Part shown: piece after piece, positions 17,645 through 26,578 of the stretch
How positions within the stretch are numbered: the stretch's first letter is position 1
How the letters are laid out: each line of letters opens with the position of its first letter
DNA from: Streptococcus dysgalactiae subsp. dysgalactiae
GTDB lineage: Bacteria; Bacillota; Bacilli; Lactobacillales; Streptococcaceae
DNA length: 64,000 nucleotides
Assembly (NCBI RefSeq): GCF_900459225.1
Contig: NZ_UHFH01000003.1
Location: 526,501-590,500, forward strand
Direction of reading: 5' to 3'
Notes under the pieces: model-generated
Told to the model about the DNA's origin: nothing
What the model saw: only the letters and a program-made list of their open reading frames with translations
Databases searched by the model: none
Program-made: the position numbers and the translations under genes

Positions 17645-18706
17645 TTGCAAGAGTATTCTGTTGATATTACGTTAACGCATCCTGATGATGTTTTGGCATT
17701 ATTTGGGAGTAATGAACGCCATTTGAAATTGATTGAAGATCACTTGGGTGTTATTATTCATGCCAGAACTGAGCGCATCCAAATCATTAGCGATGATGAG
17801 GAGGCTGTAGCATTAGCTCAGCTAACCATTCAAGCCTTATTAATCTTAGTTGCGCGTGGTATGGTGGTTAACACGTCAGATGTTGTGACAGCTTTGTCTA
17901 TGGCGGAATCAGATAAAATTGACCAATTTGTGGCCTTATACGAAGAAGAAATCATTAAAGATAACTATGGTAAGCCAATACGAGTTAAAACATTAGGACA
18001 AAAAGCCTATGTGGATAGTGTTAAACGTCATGATGTGGTTTTTGGTATAGGGCCAGCAGGAACAGGAAAAACCTTCCTAGCTGTTACGCTAGCAGTCACT
18101 GCTCTGAAAAGAGGGCAAGTCAAACGCATTATTTTGACACGACCGGCGGTAGAAGCTGGTGAAAGTCTAGGTTTTTTACCAGGAGACTTGAAAGAGAAAG
18201 TAGATCCTTATCTTAGACCTGTTTACGATGCTCTTTACCAAATTTTAGGTAAGGAACAAACCACACGCTTAATGGAACGAGAAGTGATTGAGATTGCTCC
18301 GTTAGCTTATATGCGGGGTCGTACTCTGGATGATGCATTTGTTATCTTAGATGAGGCTCAAAACACGACTATTATGCAAATGAAGATGTTTTTGACCCGT
18401 CTTGGTTTTAATTCAAAAATGATTGTCAATGGTGACACGAGTCAGATTGACCTCCCTCGGAATGTCAAGTCTGGCTTGATTGATGCCACACAGAAATTAC
18501 AAAGCATTAAACAGATTGATTTTGTCTATTTCTCTGCTAAAGATGTTGTGCGTCACCCTGTTGTCGCTGATATTATCAAAGCTTATGAAACATCTTCAGA
18601 GGAAACGAAGGACTTAGCAGAGCCTAAGGCTAACAATATCGATGATGACCATCAGTCAGGCCTGACTCAGTATCCAGTGATTGGACAAAATACGAACGAT
18701 AATTAA
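17645..18706 (+). CDS. phoH: PhoH-like ATPase
   Basis: 353 aa from TTG 17645 (upstream AAAGAGGG). An N-terminal KH-like part is followed by the PhoH P-loop domain: Walker A GPAGTGKTFLA near 138-148, RPAVEAGESLGFLPGD, and Walker B FVILDEAQN near 235. PhoH proteins are cytoplasmic ATPases linked to RNA metabolism; the neighbouring ybeY (rRNA maturation) and era genes form the usual phoH-ybeY-dgkA-era order. The precise reaction in streptococci is not known. An unstructured acidic tail closes the protein. Confidence 0.9.
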   Translation: MQEYSVDITLTHPDDVLALFGSNERHLKLIEDHLGVIIHARTERIQIISDDEEAVALAQLTIQALLILVARGMVVNTSDVVTALSMAESDKIDQFVALYEEEIIKDNYGKPIRVKTLGQKAYVDSVKRHDVVFGIGPAGTGKTFLAVTLAVTALKRGQVKRIILTRPAVEAGESLGFLPGDLKEKVDPYLRPVYDALYQILGKEQTTRLMEREVIEIAPLAYMRGRTLDDAFVILDEAQNTTIMQMKMFLTRLGFNSKMIVNGDTSQIDLPRNVKSGLIDATQKLQSIKQIDFVYFSAKDVVRHPVVADIIKAYETSSEETKDLAEPKANNIDDDHQSGLTQYPVIGQNTNDN

Positions 18707-18752
18707 AGAGGATACAACACGTTTATTTTGGTATATTCCCGGGGAGGACTCT

Positions 18753-19328
18753 ATGGATGATCTCACAACAGCCATTATAGCAGATGAGGACAATTGTTAC
18801 TACACCGAAAGAGGCATTGAACCTTTGTACGCTGCTCCTAAAACGGCCAGAATTATTATTGTTGGTCAGGCCCCAGGAATAGTGGCTCAAGAAACCAAGC
18901 TGTATTGGAATGATCGTAGTGGCATACGCTTACGAGACTGGCTAGGCGTAGACAATGATACCTTTTATCATTCAGGATTGTTTGGCATTATCCCTATGGA
19001 TTTTTATTATCCTGGGAAAGGAAAATCAGGTGATTTACCACCAAGGAATGGTTTTGCAGCGAAGTGGCATCCACCGTTGAGAGAATTGATGCCAGAAGTT
19101 GAATTGACGATTTTGGTTGGTCGCTATGCTCAGGACTTTTACCTTGGTAACAAGTCTTACAAAACCTTAACTGAAACAGTCCGTCACTTTTCGGATTACT
19201 TGCCAGACTATTTTCCACTTGTTCATCCTTCTCCAAGAAACCAATTATGGTTAGCTAAGAATCCCTGGTTTGAGCAGGACTTATTACCTATCTTGCAAAA
19301 ACGTGTGGAGGCAATTCTAGCCAAATAA
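18753..19328 (+). CDS. Uracil-DNA-glycosylase-like family protein
   Basis: 191 aa from ATG 18753 with RBS GGGGAGG; a longer frame upstream overlaps phoH and is not used. Motifs of the UDG superfamily are IIIVGQAPGIVAQETKLYW (about 34) and the C-terminal HPSPRNQLWLAKNPWF. It could remove damaged bases or have a related nucleic-acid role. The family includes members with unproven activity. It lies between phoH and ybeY, where this gene is common in streptococci. Confidence 0.8.
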   Translation: MDDLTTAIIADEDNCYYTERGIEPLYAAPKTARIIIVGQAPGIVAQETKLYWNDRSGIRLRDWLGVDNDTFYHSGLFGIIPMDFYYPGKGKSGDLPPRNGFAAKWHPPLRELMPEVELTILVGRYAQDFYLGNKSYKTLTETVRHFSDYLPDYFPLVHPSPRNQLWLAKNPWFEQDLLPILQKRVEAILAK

Positions 19329-19486
19329 GCCTTGATTAACCTAGCGTTCCCATTTTAAGAAGGCTTGTGGTATAATGGGTAAATAACAAATGCTGATTGA
19401 AAGGATAAGGGAATTTATCTGTCAGATAATAACGGGTGCCCATAATATCAAGTGAGGTGGGTAGCCTTCCCCTAACAATTAACCTT

Positions 19487-19984
19487 ATGTATATCGAGAT
19501 GATTGACGAAACGGGACAAGTTTCTCAAGAGATTATGGAGCAAACAATTGATTTGCTCAATTTTGCTGCTCAAAAGACTGGTAAAGAAGAAAAGGAAATG
19601 TCTGTCACCTTCGTGACCAACGCCAGAAGTCATGAGCTAAATTTGGAGTATCGAGATACTGATCGTCCAACAGATGTGATTTCTCTTGAGTACAAGCCAG
19701 AGACACCTATCTTATTTAGTCAAGATGATTTGGCTGCTGACCCTAGTTTGGCTGAGATGATGGCAGAATTTGATGCTTATATTGGCGAACTGTTTATTTC
19801 TATTGACAAGGCGCGTGAGCAGGCTCAAGACTATGGCCACTCTTTTGAGCGTGAAATGGGATTCTTGGCTGTTCACGGTTTCTTACATATTAATGGGTAT
19901 GATCATTACACCCCTGAAGACGAAAAAGAAATGTTTACCTTACAGGAAGAGATTTTGACTGCTTATGGCCTTACACGACAATAA
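19487..19984 (+). CDS. ybeY: Endoribonuclease YbeY
   Basis: 165 aa from ATG 19487, which gives the normal family length; starts further up add an unconserved tail. The metal site [11 protein letters not shown] (H-x3-H-x5-H) lies at about 126-136. YbeY acts in 16S rRNA 3'-end maturation and ribosome quality control. It overlaps dgkA by 20 bases and is the second step of the phoH-ybeY-dgkA-era cluster. Confidence 0.95.
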   Translation: MYIEMIDETGQVSQEIMEQTIDLLNFAAQKTGKEEKEMSVTFVTNARSHELNLEYRDTDRPTDVISLEYKPETPILFSQDDLAADPSLAEMMAEFDAYIGELFISIDKAREQAQDYGHSFEREMGFLAVHGFLHINGYDHYTPEDEKEMFTLQEEILTAYGLTRQ

Positions 19985-20372
19985 CACCACCAAACGGAAA
20001 TGGAAAAACAGAACCATTACCTCAAGCTTGGAGTTTGCCTTGACAGGAGTCTTCACGGCTTTTAAAGAAGAACGCAATCTCAGGAGTCACCTGTTTTCAG
20101 CTTTTTTAGCTTGTGTTGCCGGTTTGGTGTTTAGTATTTCAGCCATCGAATGGCTCTTCTTGCTCCTAGCTATTTTTTTAGTTATTACTTTAGAAATTGT
20201 CAATTCTGCTATTGAGAACGTTGTTGATTTAGCTAGTGATTATCACTTTTCCATGTTGGCTAAAAACGCCAAGGACATGGCAGCAGGTGCTGTCTTGATG
20301 ATTTCTGGTTATGCTGTCTTGACAGGACTTATTATTTTTATTCCTAAACTCTGGAATATTCTTGTTCATTAA
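19965..20372 (+). CDS. dgkA: Undecaprenol/diacylglycerol kinase DgkA-type
   Basis: 135 aa, overlapping ybeY by 20 bases. Three membrane helices and the DgkA signature [18 protein letters not shown] (about 75-92). In Gram-positive bacteria this enzyme phosphorylates undecaprenol to feed wall synthesis rather than diacylglycerol. Length is typical. Coupled translation with ybeY is likely. Confidence 0.92.
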   Translation: MALHDNNTTKRKWKNRTITSSLEFALTGVFTAFKEERNLRSHLFSAFLACVAGLVFSISAIEWLFLLLAIFLVITLEIVNSAIENVVDLASDYHFSMLAKNAKDMAAGAVLMISGYAVLTGLIIFIPKLWNILVH

Positions 20373-20492
20373 TTAAAGGAAAGGAATGGGCTATCCTGTG
20401 TGATGATACGATAGGATAGCGATAGAGGCAAAGTGCTTGACCACACTGGTCAGTTTAGCCTAGCTATCTATTGTTGATGCCCGTAATTATCT

Positions 20493-21389
20493 ATGTTTAA
20501 ATCAGGCTTTGTAGCCATTCTTGGTCGTCCAAATGTGGGGAAATCTACTTTTCTAAATCACGTCATGGGGCAAAAAATTGCCATTATGAGTGACAAGGCT
20601 CAGACCACCCGTAATAAAATTATGGGGATATACACCACAGAAACAGAACAAATTGTCTTTATTGACACCCCAGGCATCCATAAGCCGAAAACGGCTTTGG
20701 GAGATTTCATGGTTGAATCTGCTTACAGTACCCTTCGTGAAGTGGAAACTGTTCTCTTCATGGTACCAGCAGATGAAAAACGTGGTAAGGGTGACGACAT
20801 GATTATCGAGCGGCTAAAAGCAGCTAAGATTCCTGTTATCTTAGTCATCAATAAAATTGACAAGGTGCACCCTGACCAACTTTTGGCACAAATCGATGAT
20901 TTCCGTAGTCAAATGGAGTTCAAAGAAGTAGTACCGATTTCTGCCCTAGAAGGTAATAATGTGCCAACTTTGATCAAGTTATTAACTGATAATCTTGAAG
21001 AAGGTTTCCAATATTTCCCAGAAGATCAGATTACCGATCACCCAGAACGTTTTCTTGTGTCAGAAATGATCCGTGAAAAAGTGTTACACCTCACCCAGCA
21101 AGAGGTTCCACATTCCGTAGCGGTTGTGGTCGAATCCATGAAGCGAGATGAGGAAACCGACAAAGTGCATATCCGTGCAACCATTATGGTGGAGCGCGAT
21201 AGCCAAAAAGGTATTATCATCGGTAAACAAGGAGCCATGCTCAAAAAAATCGGAAAAATGGCACGTCGTGATATTGAACTCATGCTGGGAGACAAGGTTT
21301 ACCTTGAAACGTGGGTCAAAGTGAAGAAAAACTGGCGGGATAAAAAGCTTGACCTTGCTGACTTTGGCTATAATGAAAAAGAGTATTAA
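20493..21389 (+). CDS. era: GTPase Era
   Basis: 298 aa. G1 GRPNVGKST (about 10-18), G3 DTPGIH (about 59), G4 NKID (about 120), and a C-terminal KH domain with [15 protein letters not shown]. It binds 16S rRNA near the 3' end and assists 30S maturation, with YbeY as a functional partner. The GTPase box spacing and total length are normal. It is separated from dgkA by 120 bases. Confidence 0.97.
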   Translation: MFKSGFVAILGRPNVGKSTFLNHVMGQKIAIMSDKAQTTRNKIMGIYTTETEQIVFIDTPGIHKPKTALGDFMVESAYSTLREVETVLFMVPADEKRGKGDDMIIERLKAAKIPVILVINKIDKVHPDQLLAQIDDFRSQMEFKEVVPISALEGNNVPTLIKLLTDNLEEGFQYFPEDQITDHPERFLVSEMIREKVLHLTQQEVPHSVAVVVESMKRDEETDKVHIRATIMVERDSQKGIIIGKQGAMLKKIGKMARRDIELMLGDKVYLETWVKVKKNWRDKKLDLADFGYNEKEY

Positions 21390-21529
21390 TAAGTTTAGTT
21401 TTGAACCCGTAAGTTCATGGAGACTAGTTAGACAAGTTCACTGTACGACTTGACTTGCCCAGTGAAAGCAACCCGCGGGGACAAAACCAGCTAGTTATCA
21501 CTTTCTGATTAGATTAACAAATCAATTGA

Positions 21530-21560
21530 AGGAGCCAAACATGCCTGTTGGTTCCTTTTT
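21530..21560 (+). terminator. Terminator after era
   Basis: GGAGCCAA / TTGGTTCC stem around CATGCCTG, then five T. The next RBS follows closely. Confidence 0.65.
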
Positions 21561-21575
21561 AATAAAGGAGAACCA

Positions 21576-21880
21576 ATGACTCAAGATTATGTTTCCTATA
21601 TCCGCTCCAAAGTGGGGCATGCGACAATCATCATGACTTTCGCGGGCGGTATCTTATCTGACGAAGAAGGGCGCGTGCTCTTACAATTACGGGGGGATAA
21701 AAAAACCTGGGCCATCCCAGGAGGCGCCCAAGAACTTTACGAATCAACCTATGAGACCTGCCGTCGGGAATTCTTGGAAGAAACAGGAGTTGCTGTGACA
21801 CCTGTACGACTGTTAAATACCTACACGAATTTTCAAGAAACTTACCCCAACGGAGACCAAGTGCAGACCGTTGTTTTTGT
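21576..21880 (+). pseudogene. NUDIX hydrolase, 3'-truncated
   Basis: Starts with a good RBS (AAAGGAGAACC). About 100 residues remain, including an intact NUDIX box with G-x5-E-x7-REFLEETGV spacing (about 49-71), then the sequence breaks at QTVVFVLQ and continues as 13 unrelated residues. The break coincides with the truncated end of the ABC transporter on the other strand. The fragment keeps the metal-binding helix but loses the C-terminal half of the fold, so activity is unlikely. The substrate of the parent enzyme is unknown. Confidence 0.8.
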
Positions 21881-23751
21881 CCTCCAGAAAGTCCAGCACC
21901 ATCAGAAAGTTCCGTATGATAGCCCATAGGCATCTGTTCAATGTCTTTTCTAATCTGTGCGATTTCACAGGCTTTCATAATGTCCTCTTGGCTAGTGGAG
22001 TGATTGGCACCTAGGGTTAAGTTTTCTAAGATAGATCCACTAAAGATATAAGCTTGTTGGGGGAGATAGTTGATATGCTGACGAAGTACTTTTTTATCAA
22101 TCATTTTAAGATTTTGATGATTAATAGAAATCTGTCCCTTGTAAGGTTCAAAGAAATTAACAATCATTTTAGCTAATGTTGTCTTGCCAGAACCATTAAT
22201 ACCAACTATACTGACTTTTTCACCCTCCTTAATGGTCAAACTGATATCAGATAAGGTATCACGACCAAAGCCGTATTTATAAGACAAGTCTGCAAATTGG
22301 ATATCTCCATATAGACAATAGGTATCTGTTAATGCCTGTTCTTTTTGGAACTCAGATTTAACCAGGTAAACTTCATTAAGCCGATTATTGGCAACCTTAG
22401 CGGATTCCAGTTTAGTTTGAAGATTAATGATATTTTCCAAAGGATTAGTAAAGTAGAATAATAGTGTATTAAAAGTGATGAGTTGACCAACAGATATTTT
22501 ACCATTCATAACTAGTCGTGCACCTACCCATAAGATAGTAATATTTAAAATGAGTTGTGCTCCTTGCTTTAGACTACTTTGTAGAATAGAATACTTACTT
22601 AACTTAAAAGATTTATCCAAATAGTCTACAAATTCACTATCGATTTTCTGATAACGAATTTCCTCGCTAGTCAATGATTTGATTGTTTCAATGCCATTAA
22701 TATCTTCGATAATAGCAGAGCTGACCATGGAATTACTCTGCATGATATTGTTATTCATCTTTTCAAAAGGTTTCATAAAAGTAAAAATGATGATAATGTA
22801 GATTGGGATAGAAATTAATGATAGAAGAAATAGTTTAGTGTTTTGTACGAGTAACACACCACCTACAATACTTAAAATAGAGACATCTAAAAATAGAGAT
22901 AGAATTGTAGAAGCAAGTGCATCAGTAATAGAATTAGCATCTGTAAACCGTGAAATGATTTCTCCTGTTCTGTGAGTTGCAAAAAAAGACATGGGTAATT
23001 CAAAAATATGGCGAATGTAAGATAAAATGACGTCAATGTTCAATCGCTGACTGAGTACAGTCAAGAGGTAGTCACGTGAAAAACTCATCGTTTGTTGTAG
23101 GATATAGGTAACGATAAGTCCAATTGAGATTATACCGAGTGTTGACTTCATCTGATTTGGAATATATTCATCCAAAATACCTTGTAGATAGTAGGAACCA
23201 CCAATGTTTATCAAGGTAACTAAGAGGCTCGCTAAAACGATAAAGAAGATTAATGACCCTTGTTTAAAAATTAGAGGTAGAAAACTCATTAAGCCATTCT
23301 TTTTATCCTTGTGAGGCTTATAGCCAGGTTCAGGTGCTAAAAAGATAGCAACCCCTGTCCATTCAGAAGCAAATTTTTCTTTGCTCATTTTGCTTACTTT
23401 AACGGAGGGATCTGGATCTCCAATGATGAGATGTTCTTTCTTAGCTTGATATATAACATAGTAGTGTTGGAGTTTTCCTTCTTTATTGACATGGACGATA
23501 AAAGGGTAAGGGACATCACTCATATCAAATAGGGGCATATCTGCTTGTATAGCTCTCGTTTCAAAGCCCATCTCCTTGGCCGCTTTTACGATTCCAAGGG
23601 CTGTTGTTCCTTCTTTATTAGTCTTTGCCAATTCTCTCAGATGTGCCAGAGAATAGTCAGACCCGTAGAATTTTGCAATCGAAGCTAGAGCAGCAATTCC
23701 ACAATCTCTTGCATCAATTTGTGGTACAAACGTACGTTTACATGATGTCAT
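21868..23751 (-). pseudogene. Bacteriocin-exporting ABC transporter with C39 peptidase (BlpA/SilE type), C-terminally truncated
   Basis: ATG 23751. C39 peptidase domain about 1-140 with catalytic Cys17 (DARDCGIAALAS), His in LQHYYVIY and Asp in GDPDP; six membrane helices about 160-440; nucleotide-binding domain with Walker A (GINGSGKTT, about 515) and the signature LSGGQKQR ending at about residue 628. After that the frame runs into antisense of the NUDIX gene, so Walker B, the D-loop and H-loop are missing (about 90 of about 717 residues). The parent cleaves double-glycine leaders and exports bacteriocins or pheromones. The truncated form should not hydrolyse ATP. It faces two double-glycine bacteriocin genes. 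Confidence 0.88.
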
Positions 23752-23834
23752 TAATATATTTCCTTTCAGTAAATTACAAATTCATTATTGCAAAACTACT
23801 GATAAGAAATTCGAAAATTCTTAAATGGTATCTA

Positions 23835-23870
23835 GTATATTATATCCTGAATGGTATTTTAAAATTAAAA
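23835..23870 (-). promoter_or_regulatory. Possible regulator repeats before the truncated transporter
   Basis: On the minus strand, two ACCATT(C/T)A(A/G)G-like elements lie about 26 bases apart with TATAAT between them. They resemble the direct repeats before the bacteriocin genes, but the spacing is not the usual 21. It may be a LytTR-type response-regulator site. Confidence 0.3.
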
Positions 23871-23929
23871 GTAATAAGTTTCTAGTGATTATTTTCTAAT
23901 TCGAAACGATTAAAAAACTATGAAAAAAT

Positions 23930-23995
23930 CATTTCGTGATGAAAAAAGAACATTTAAAGATTTTACGGGGCACAGATTTCTAAAGATGCTATACT
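23930..23995 (+). promoter_or_regulatory. Bacteriocin promoter with 21-bp-spaced direct repeats
   Basis: CATTTCGTGAT (23930) and CATTTAAAGAT (23951) start 21 bases apart, two helical turns, followed by TATACT at 23990. This is the architecture bound by LytTR regulators of peptide-sensing systems (ComE, BlpR, SilA). The regulator gene itself is not in the window. Confidence 0.6.
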
Positions 23996-24052
23996 GAACA
24001 TGTCAAGGTTGCAACAAGACATAATAAAAAATTATATAAGGAGATATTCGTT

Positions 24053-24280
24053 ATGAATACAAAAACTTTGAAACAATTTGAAGTGATGAACTCTGAAATG
24101 CTTGCTGGTGTTGAAGGAGGCTGGGGCGGTTGGGGAGAAGCAATTGCCGATCTATTAGGAGGCTTTACTCCTTCACCAACATTAGATCAATTAAATGGCA
24201 AATGGCCAATTAGAAAACCTTCCAAACCTTGTAGTCCTTACGGAACTGGTGGGACACCTAATGCGTATAATGGTTTATAA
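24053..24280 (+). CDS. Double-glycine bacteriocin precursor
   Basis: 75 aa, RBS AAGGAGATATTCGTT before the ATG. The leader (MNTKTLKQFEVMNSEMLAGV, ending in EGG) is a standard double-glycine leader with the hydrophobic positions recognised by C39 transporters. The mature part starts WGGWGEAIADLLGGF and has a Pro/Lys-rich tail with a single Cys. It is a class II, non-lantibiotic type; no lanthionine-forming Ser/Thr/Cys pattern is seen. The dedicated exporter next to it is truncated, so export would need another C39 transporter. I cannot assign it to a named bacteriocin. Confidence 0.75.
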   Translation: MNTKTLKQFEVMNSEMLAGVEGGWGGWGEAIADLLGGFTPSPTLDQLNGKWPIRKPSKPCSPYGTGGTPNAYNGL

Positions 24281-24328
24281 ATTAGGACATATTTAAGTGT
24301 TTATACAATAAAGGAAGTGGAGGTAGAT

Positions 24329-24646
24329 ATGCTGACTCTATACAAAAGACAAATCGCAGAAGTTTGGGAGATTGGGAGAGAAACACCTCAGCCAGAGTGG
24401 TTACGTGATGCTTTTCGCAAGAATTACATCTGTTGGTTGGATGAGCATGTTCGTATTCTCATGACTGGACTAAATCCTTCGCTGACAACAAATTTAAAGA
24501 TTGGTGCAACAGGAACAGTAGGTGGAGGATTTGCTGGATATGGTATGTATGTCCTTGGTTATCCAGGTGATTTCTTAGATGTGACCAACCATCGAGTTAT
24601 TTCTGCCAAAAAATTCCATAAAGAATATCAGATTATTGATGGATAG
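24329..24646 (+). CDS. Bacteriocin-locus protein of unknown function, 105 aa
   Basis: From ATG 24329 with RBS GTGGAGG; a GTG at 24317 would overlap the RBS. The start MLTLYKRQIAEVWEIGRETP is soluble and charged. The middle is glycine-rich and hydrophobic (GATGTVGGGFAGYGMYVLGY, about 60-79). It follows the first bacteriocin by 48 bases in the same transcript. By position it could be an immunity or accessory protein. I do not recognise the family. Confidence 0.55.
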   Translation: MLTLYKRQIAEVWEIGRETPQPEWLRDAFRKNYICWLDEHVRILMTGLNPSLTTNLKIGATGTVGGGFAGYGMYVLGYPGDFLDVTNHRVISAKKFHKEYQIIDG

Positions 24647-24658
24647 AAAGAGCAGACT

Positions 24659-24781
24659 ATGAACTTTTATGACTGGTTTAATTTCGAGGGTTTACAACAA
24701 AAAGGAACTCTTCGGAAAATTGTAAGAAGTATTTTCTTTGTCGGTTTTCATTTATTCATCATCTATTTGGTACAAAGATAA
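24659..24781 (+). CDS. Small single-helix membrane peptide, 40 aa
   Basis: 40 codons from ATG 24659, 12 bases after the previous gene, ending directly before a terminator. The N-terminus MNFYDWFNFEGLQQKGTLRK is soluble; residues about 22-38 form one membrane helix (SIFFVGFHLFIIYLV). Small single-span proteins of this kind are common in blp-type loci, often as immunity peptides. Its RBS (AAAGAG) is weak. Confidence 0.45.
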   Translation: MNFYDWFNFEGLQQKGTLRKIVRSIFFVGFHLFIIYLVQR

Positions 24782-24793
24782 TATGAAAATTCT

Positions 24794-24833
24794 AAACTGT
24801 CACATGTTCAAGTAGAATGTATGGCAGTTTTTT
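24794..24833 (+). terminator. Terminator of the first bacteriocin transcript
   Basis: AAACTGTCA / TGGCAGTTT arms (one G-T pair) around a longer loop, followed by T6. It separates the two bacteriocin units. Confidence 0.6.
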
Positions 24834-24890
24834 AACCTTAAATGGTCAATATTTTTTCATAAAAAGTATCTATCTCGAATGGTTATGATT

Positions 24891-24980
24891 AACCGTTCAG
24901 GAAGAATTTGATGCATTTCATGATAAAAAATCGTACATTTGAGGATTTTTATGAAGGATGAATTTAAAAATTGTTATACT
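24891..24980 (+). promoter_or_regulatory. Second bacteriocin promoter with three regulator-type repeats
   Basis: ACCGTTCAGGA, GCATTTCATGA and ACATTTGAGGA follow each other at about 21 and 22 bases, then TATACT at 24975. From the -10 to the start region the sequence is nearly identical to the first bacteriocin promoter (GTCAAGGTTGCAAC, AAGGAGATATTCGTTA). The 22-base step is one more than in the first unit. Confidence 0.55.
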
Positions 24981-25038
24981 AAACTCGTCAAGGTTGCAAC
25001 TGGACAAAATATAAAAATTATATAAGGAGATATTCGTT

Positions 25039-25293
25039 AGGAATAAAAAAATTTTGGAACAATTTGAAGTGATGAACTCTGAAATGCTTGCTGGTGTTGA
25101 AGGAGGAAAAAACAATTGGCAAACTAATGTTTGGGAATGTGGATTATCTGCTGTTGCTGGTTGGGGATTCGGTGTATCAATTTGTGCAGCGAGTGGTGTT
25201 GGGGCACCGTTAATGGGAGCTTGTGGTTATCTTGGAGCTAAATCTGCTGTAACTTTATGGGCAGCAATGACTGAAGCAACAGGTGGAGTTTAG
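25039..25293 (+). pseudogene. Second double-glycine bacteriocin precursor, start codon lost
   Basis: Same leader as the first precursor (EQFEVMNSEMLAGVEGG) but the codon aligned with its ATG is AGG at 25039, right after an intact RBS. A TTG at 25054 could start a leader shortened by five residues, but the RBS would then be about 20 bases away. The mature part (about 60 aa) starts KNNWQTNVWECGLSAVAGWG and is Gly/Ala-rich with GxxxG-like spacing and three Cys, typical of class II bacteriocins. It is likely not translated, or poorly so. Confidence 0.7.
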
Positions 25294-25306
25294 GAGAATG
25301 GAATAG

Positions 25307-25631
25307 ATGAATATTTTTTATAACATAGAGGAATATCACTTGAGCAATACTAGTGGGGTAATGCAGCTTGAGCAGCTGTTTGCGGATATTTTGCCTATAA
25401 AGCTTCAGGTGGCTGAGTATAGAGAATTTTTTGCTAATCGTCATTTCGATTTTTCAAATTTATTTGATTTATTTATCACTAAAAGGTTCTGATAAACATA
25501 ATAGAATTATTGAAATTACTGGAATAAACACTTTCTTTATTCTTTTTTTAATTTATCATCACATCAATTTCTTCTGTATGGGATATATCATTTTTGTTAT
25601 TTTCATATTAGGATTATATAGAAAATCGTAA
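25307..25631 (+). pseudogene. Putative bacteriocin immunity membrane protein, frameshifted
   Basis: A frame from ATG 25307 (RBS TTAGGAGAATGG) encodes about 42 soluble residues (MNIFYNIEEYHLSNTSGVMQ), and the next frame, from 25431 to 25631, encodes two membrane helices (LLIVISIFQIYLIYLSL and YIIFVIFILGLY). Removing one T from the six-T run at 25427-25432 fuses them into one protein of about 107 residues. Its place after the second bacteriocin suggests an immunity protein. Two separate overlapping small genes are possible but less likely. Confidence 0.4.
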
Positions 25632-25647
25632 GAGTTCTTGTGGTGAC

Positions 25648-25720
25648 TGAAGTGACCCCCAAAAGTTGGACATTATATTTTAAGTTAAGGATTGAGTTCT
25701 GTATTGCACAGGACTTAGTC
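25648..25720 (-). mobile_element. 73-bp end remnant of an IS3-family element
   Basis: These 73 bases are identical, in reverse, to the right end of the IS at 54198-55476, including its terminal inverted repeat TGAAGTGACCCCCAAAAG. The match ends exactly where the next IS begins at 25721, so that insertion or a deletion removed the rest. Confidence 0.85.
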
Positions 25721-25763
25721 TGAAAAGGCAACACTTTTCTGTACAACATTTATAAAGTGTTTT

Positions 25764-26543
25764 CTAGGCAATTAATCTTTTAGTCATTGGTGTTTGGTAG
25801 TTGAGACTACCATGAATGCGGTGGTAATTCCACCAATGAACATAGTCTTTAGTCTTAAGAGCTAGTTCTTCCAGCGATTGAAAGGTTTCTTGATAAACAA
25901 ATTCAATTTTGAAAGCACGATACGTACTTTCAGCTACGGCATTGTCATAAGGACAACCAGCCTGACTAAGCGAACGTGTGATTCCAAAGGCTTCCAATAT
26001 TTCATCAATTAACTGATTATCAAACTCTTTGCCACGATCTGAATGGAACATCTTGACTTTGGTCAGGGCGTAAGGAATGCTTTGAATGGCTTGCTTAACG
26101 AGTTCAGCGGTCTTGTGCCAACCAAGAGACAGGCCGATGATTTCACGGTTGTATAGGTCAATAATAAGGCAAACATAAGCCCAACGATTGCCTACACGAA
26201 CATAGGTTAAGTCAGTGACTAAGGCTTGTAGTGGTCTTTCTTGCTTAAATTGCCTGTCTAAATGGTTGGGAATAGGGGCTTCATTCTTGCCTCTGGAATG
26301 TGGTTTGAAGGTGGCTTTCTGATAAACAGAAACCAAATTGAGTCGCTTCATAATGCGTCGAATCCGACGACGAGATAGCGTTATACCATCTTTTTCCAAA
26401 CACTTCTTGATTTTTCTAACCCCATATCTGGACTTGCTTTCATGGAAAATCGTTTTAATAGTTTCCTCGAAAACCGCCTCGGCCCCTTGTTCTACAGCTT
26501 GGTAGTAATAACTTGAACGAGGAATGTTCAACCAACGACACAT
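25764..26543 (-). CDS. IS3-family transposase OrfB (DDE integrase)
   Basis: 259 aa from the internal ATG; in the element it is probably made as an OrfAB fusion by -1 frameshifting. HTH_21 region about 15-70 (YYQAVEQGAEAVFEETIKTI ... SRYGVRKIKKCLEKDGI), then the rve integrase core with DLTYVRVG (first Asp), HSDRGKEFDN (second Asp) and the distal Glu in DNAVAESTYRAFKIE. The frame upstream of the ATG is open back to the CAAAAAGGG stretch at the OrfA end, which suits frameshifting. Intact. Confidence 0.9.
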   Translation of the reverse strand: MCRWLNIPRSSYYYQAVEQGAEAVFEETIKTIFHESKSRYGVRKIKKCLEKDGITLSRRRIRRIMKRLNLVSVYQKATFKPHSRGKNEAPIPNHLDRQFKQERPLQALVTDLTYVRVGNRWAYVCLIIDLYNREIIGLSLGWHKTAELVKQAIQSIPYALTKVKMFHSDRGKEFDNQLIDEILEAFGITRSLSQAGCPYDNAVAESTYRAFKIEFVYQETFQSLEELALKTKDYVHWWNYHRIHGSLNYQTPMTKRLIA

Positions 26544-26578
26544 GGCTGAAATGCTATAGTTATCCTTATTAGCAGTGA

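Noticed and set aside
17487..17675. Possible 62-aa gene after ohyA
   Set aside because: It runs through the strong ohyA terminator and overlaps the phoH start; no RBS.
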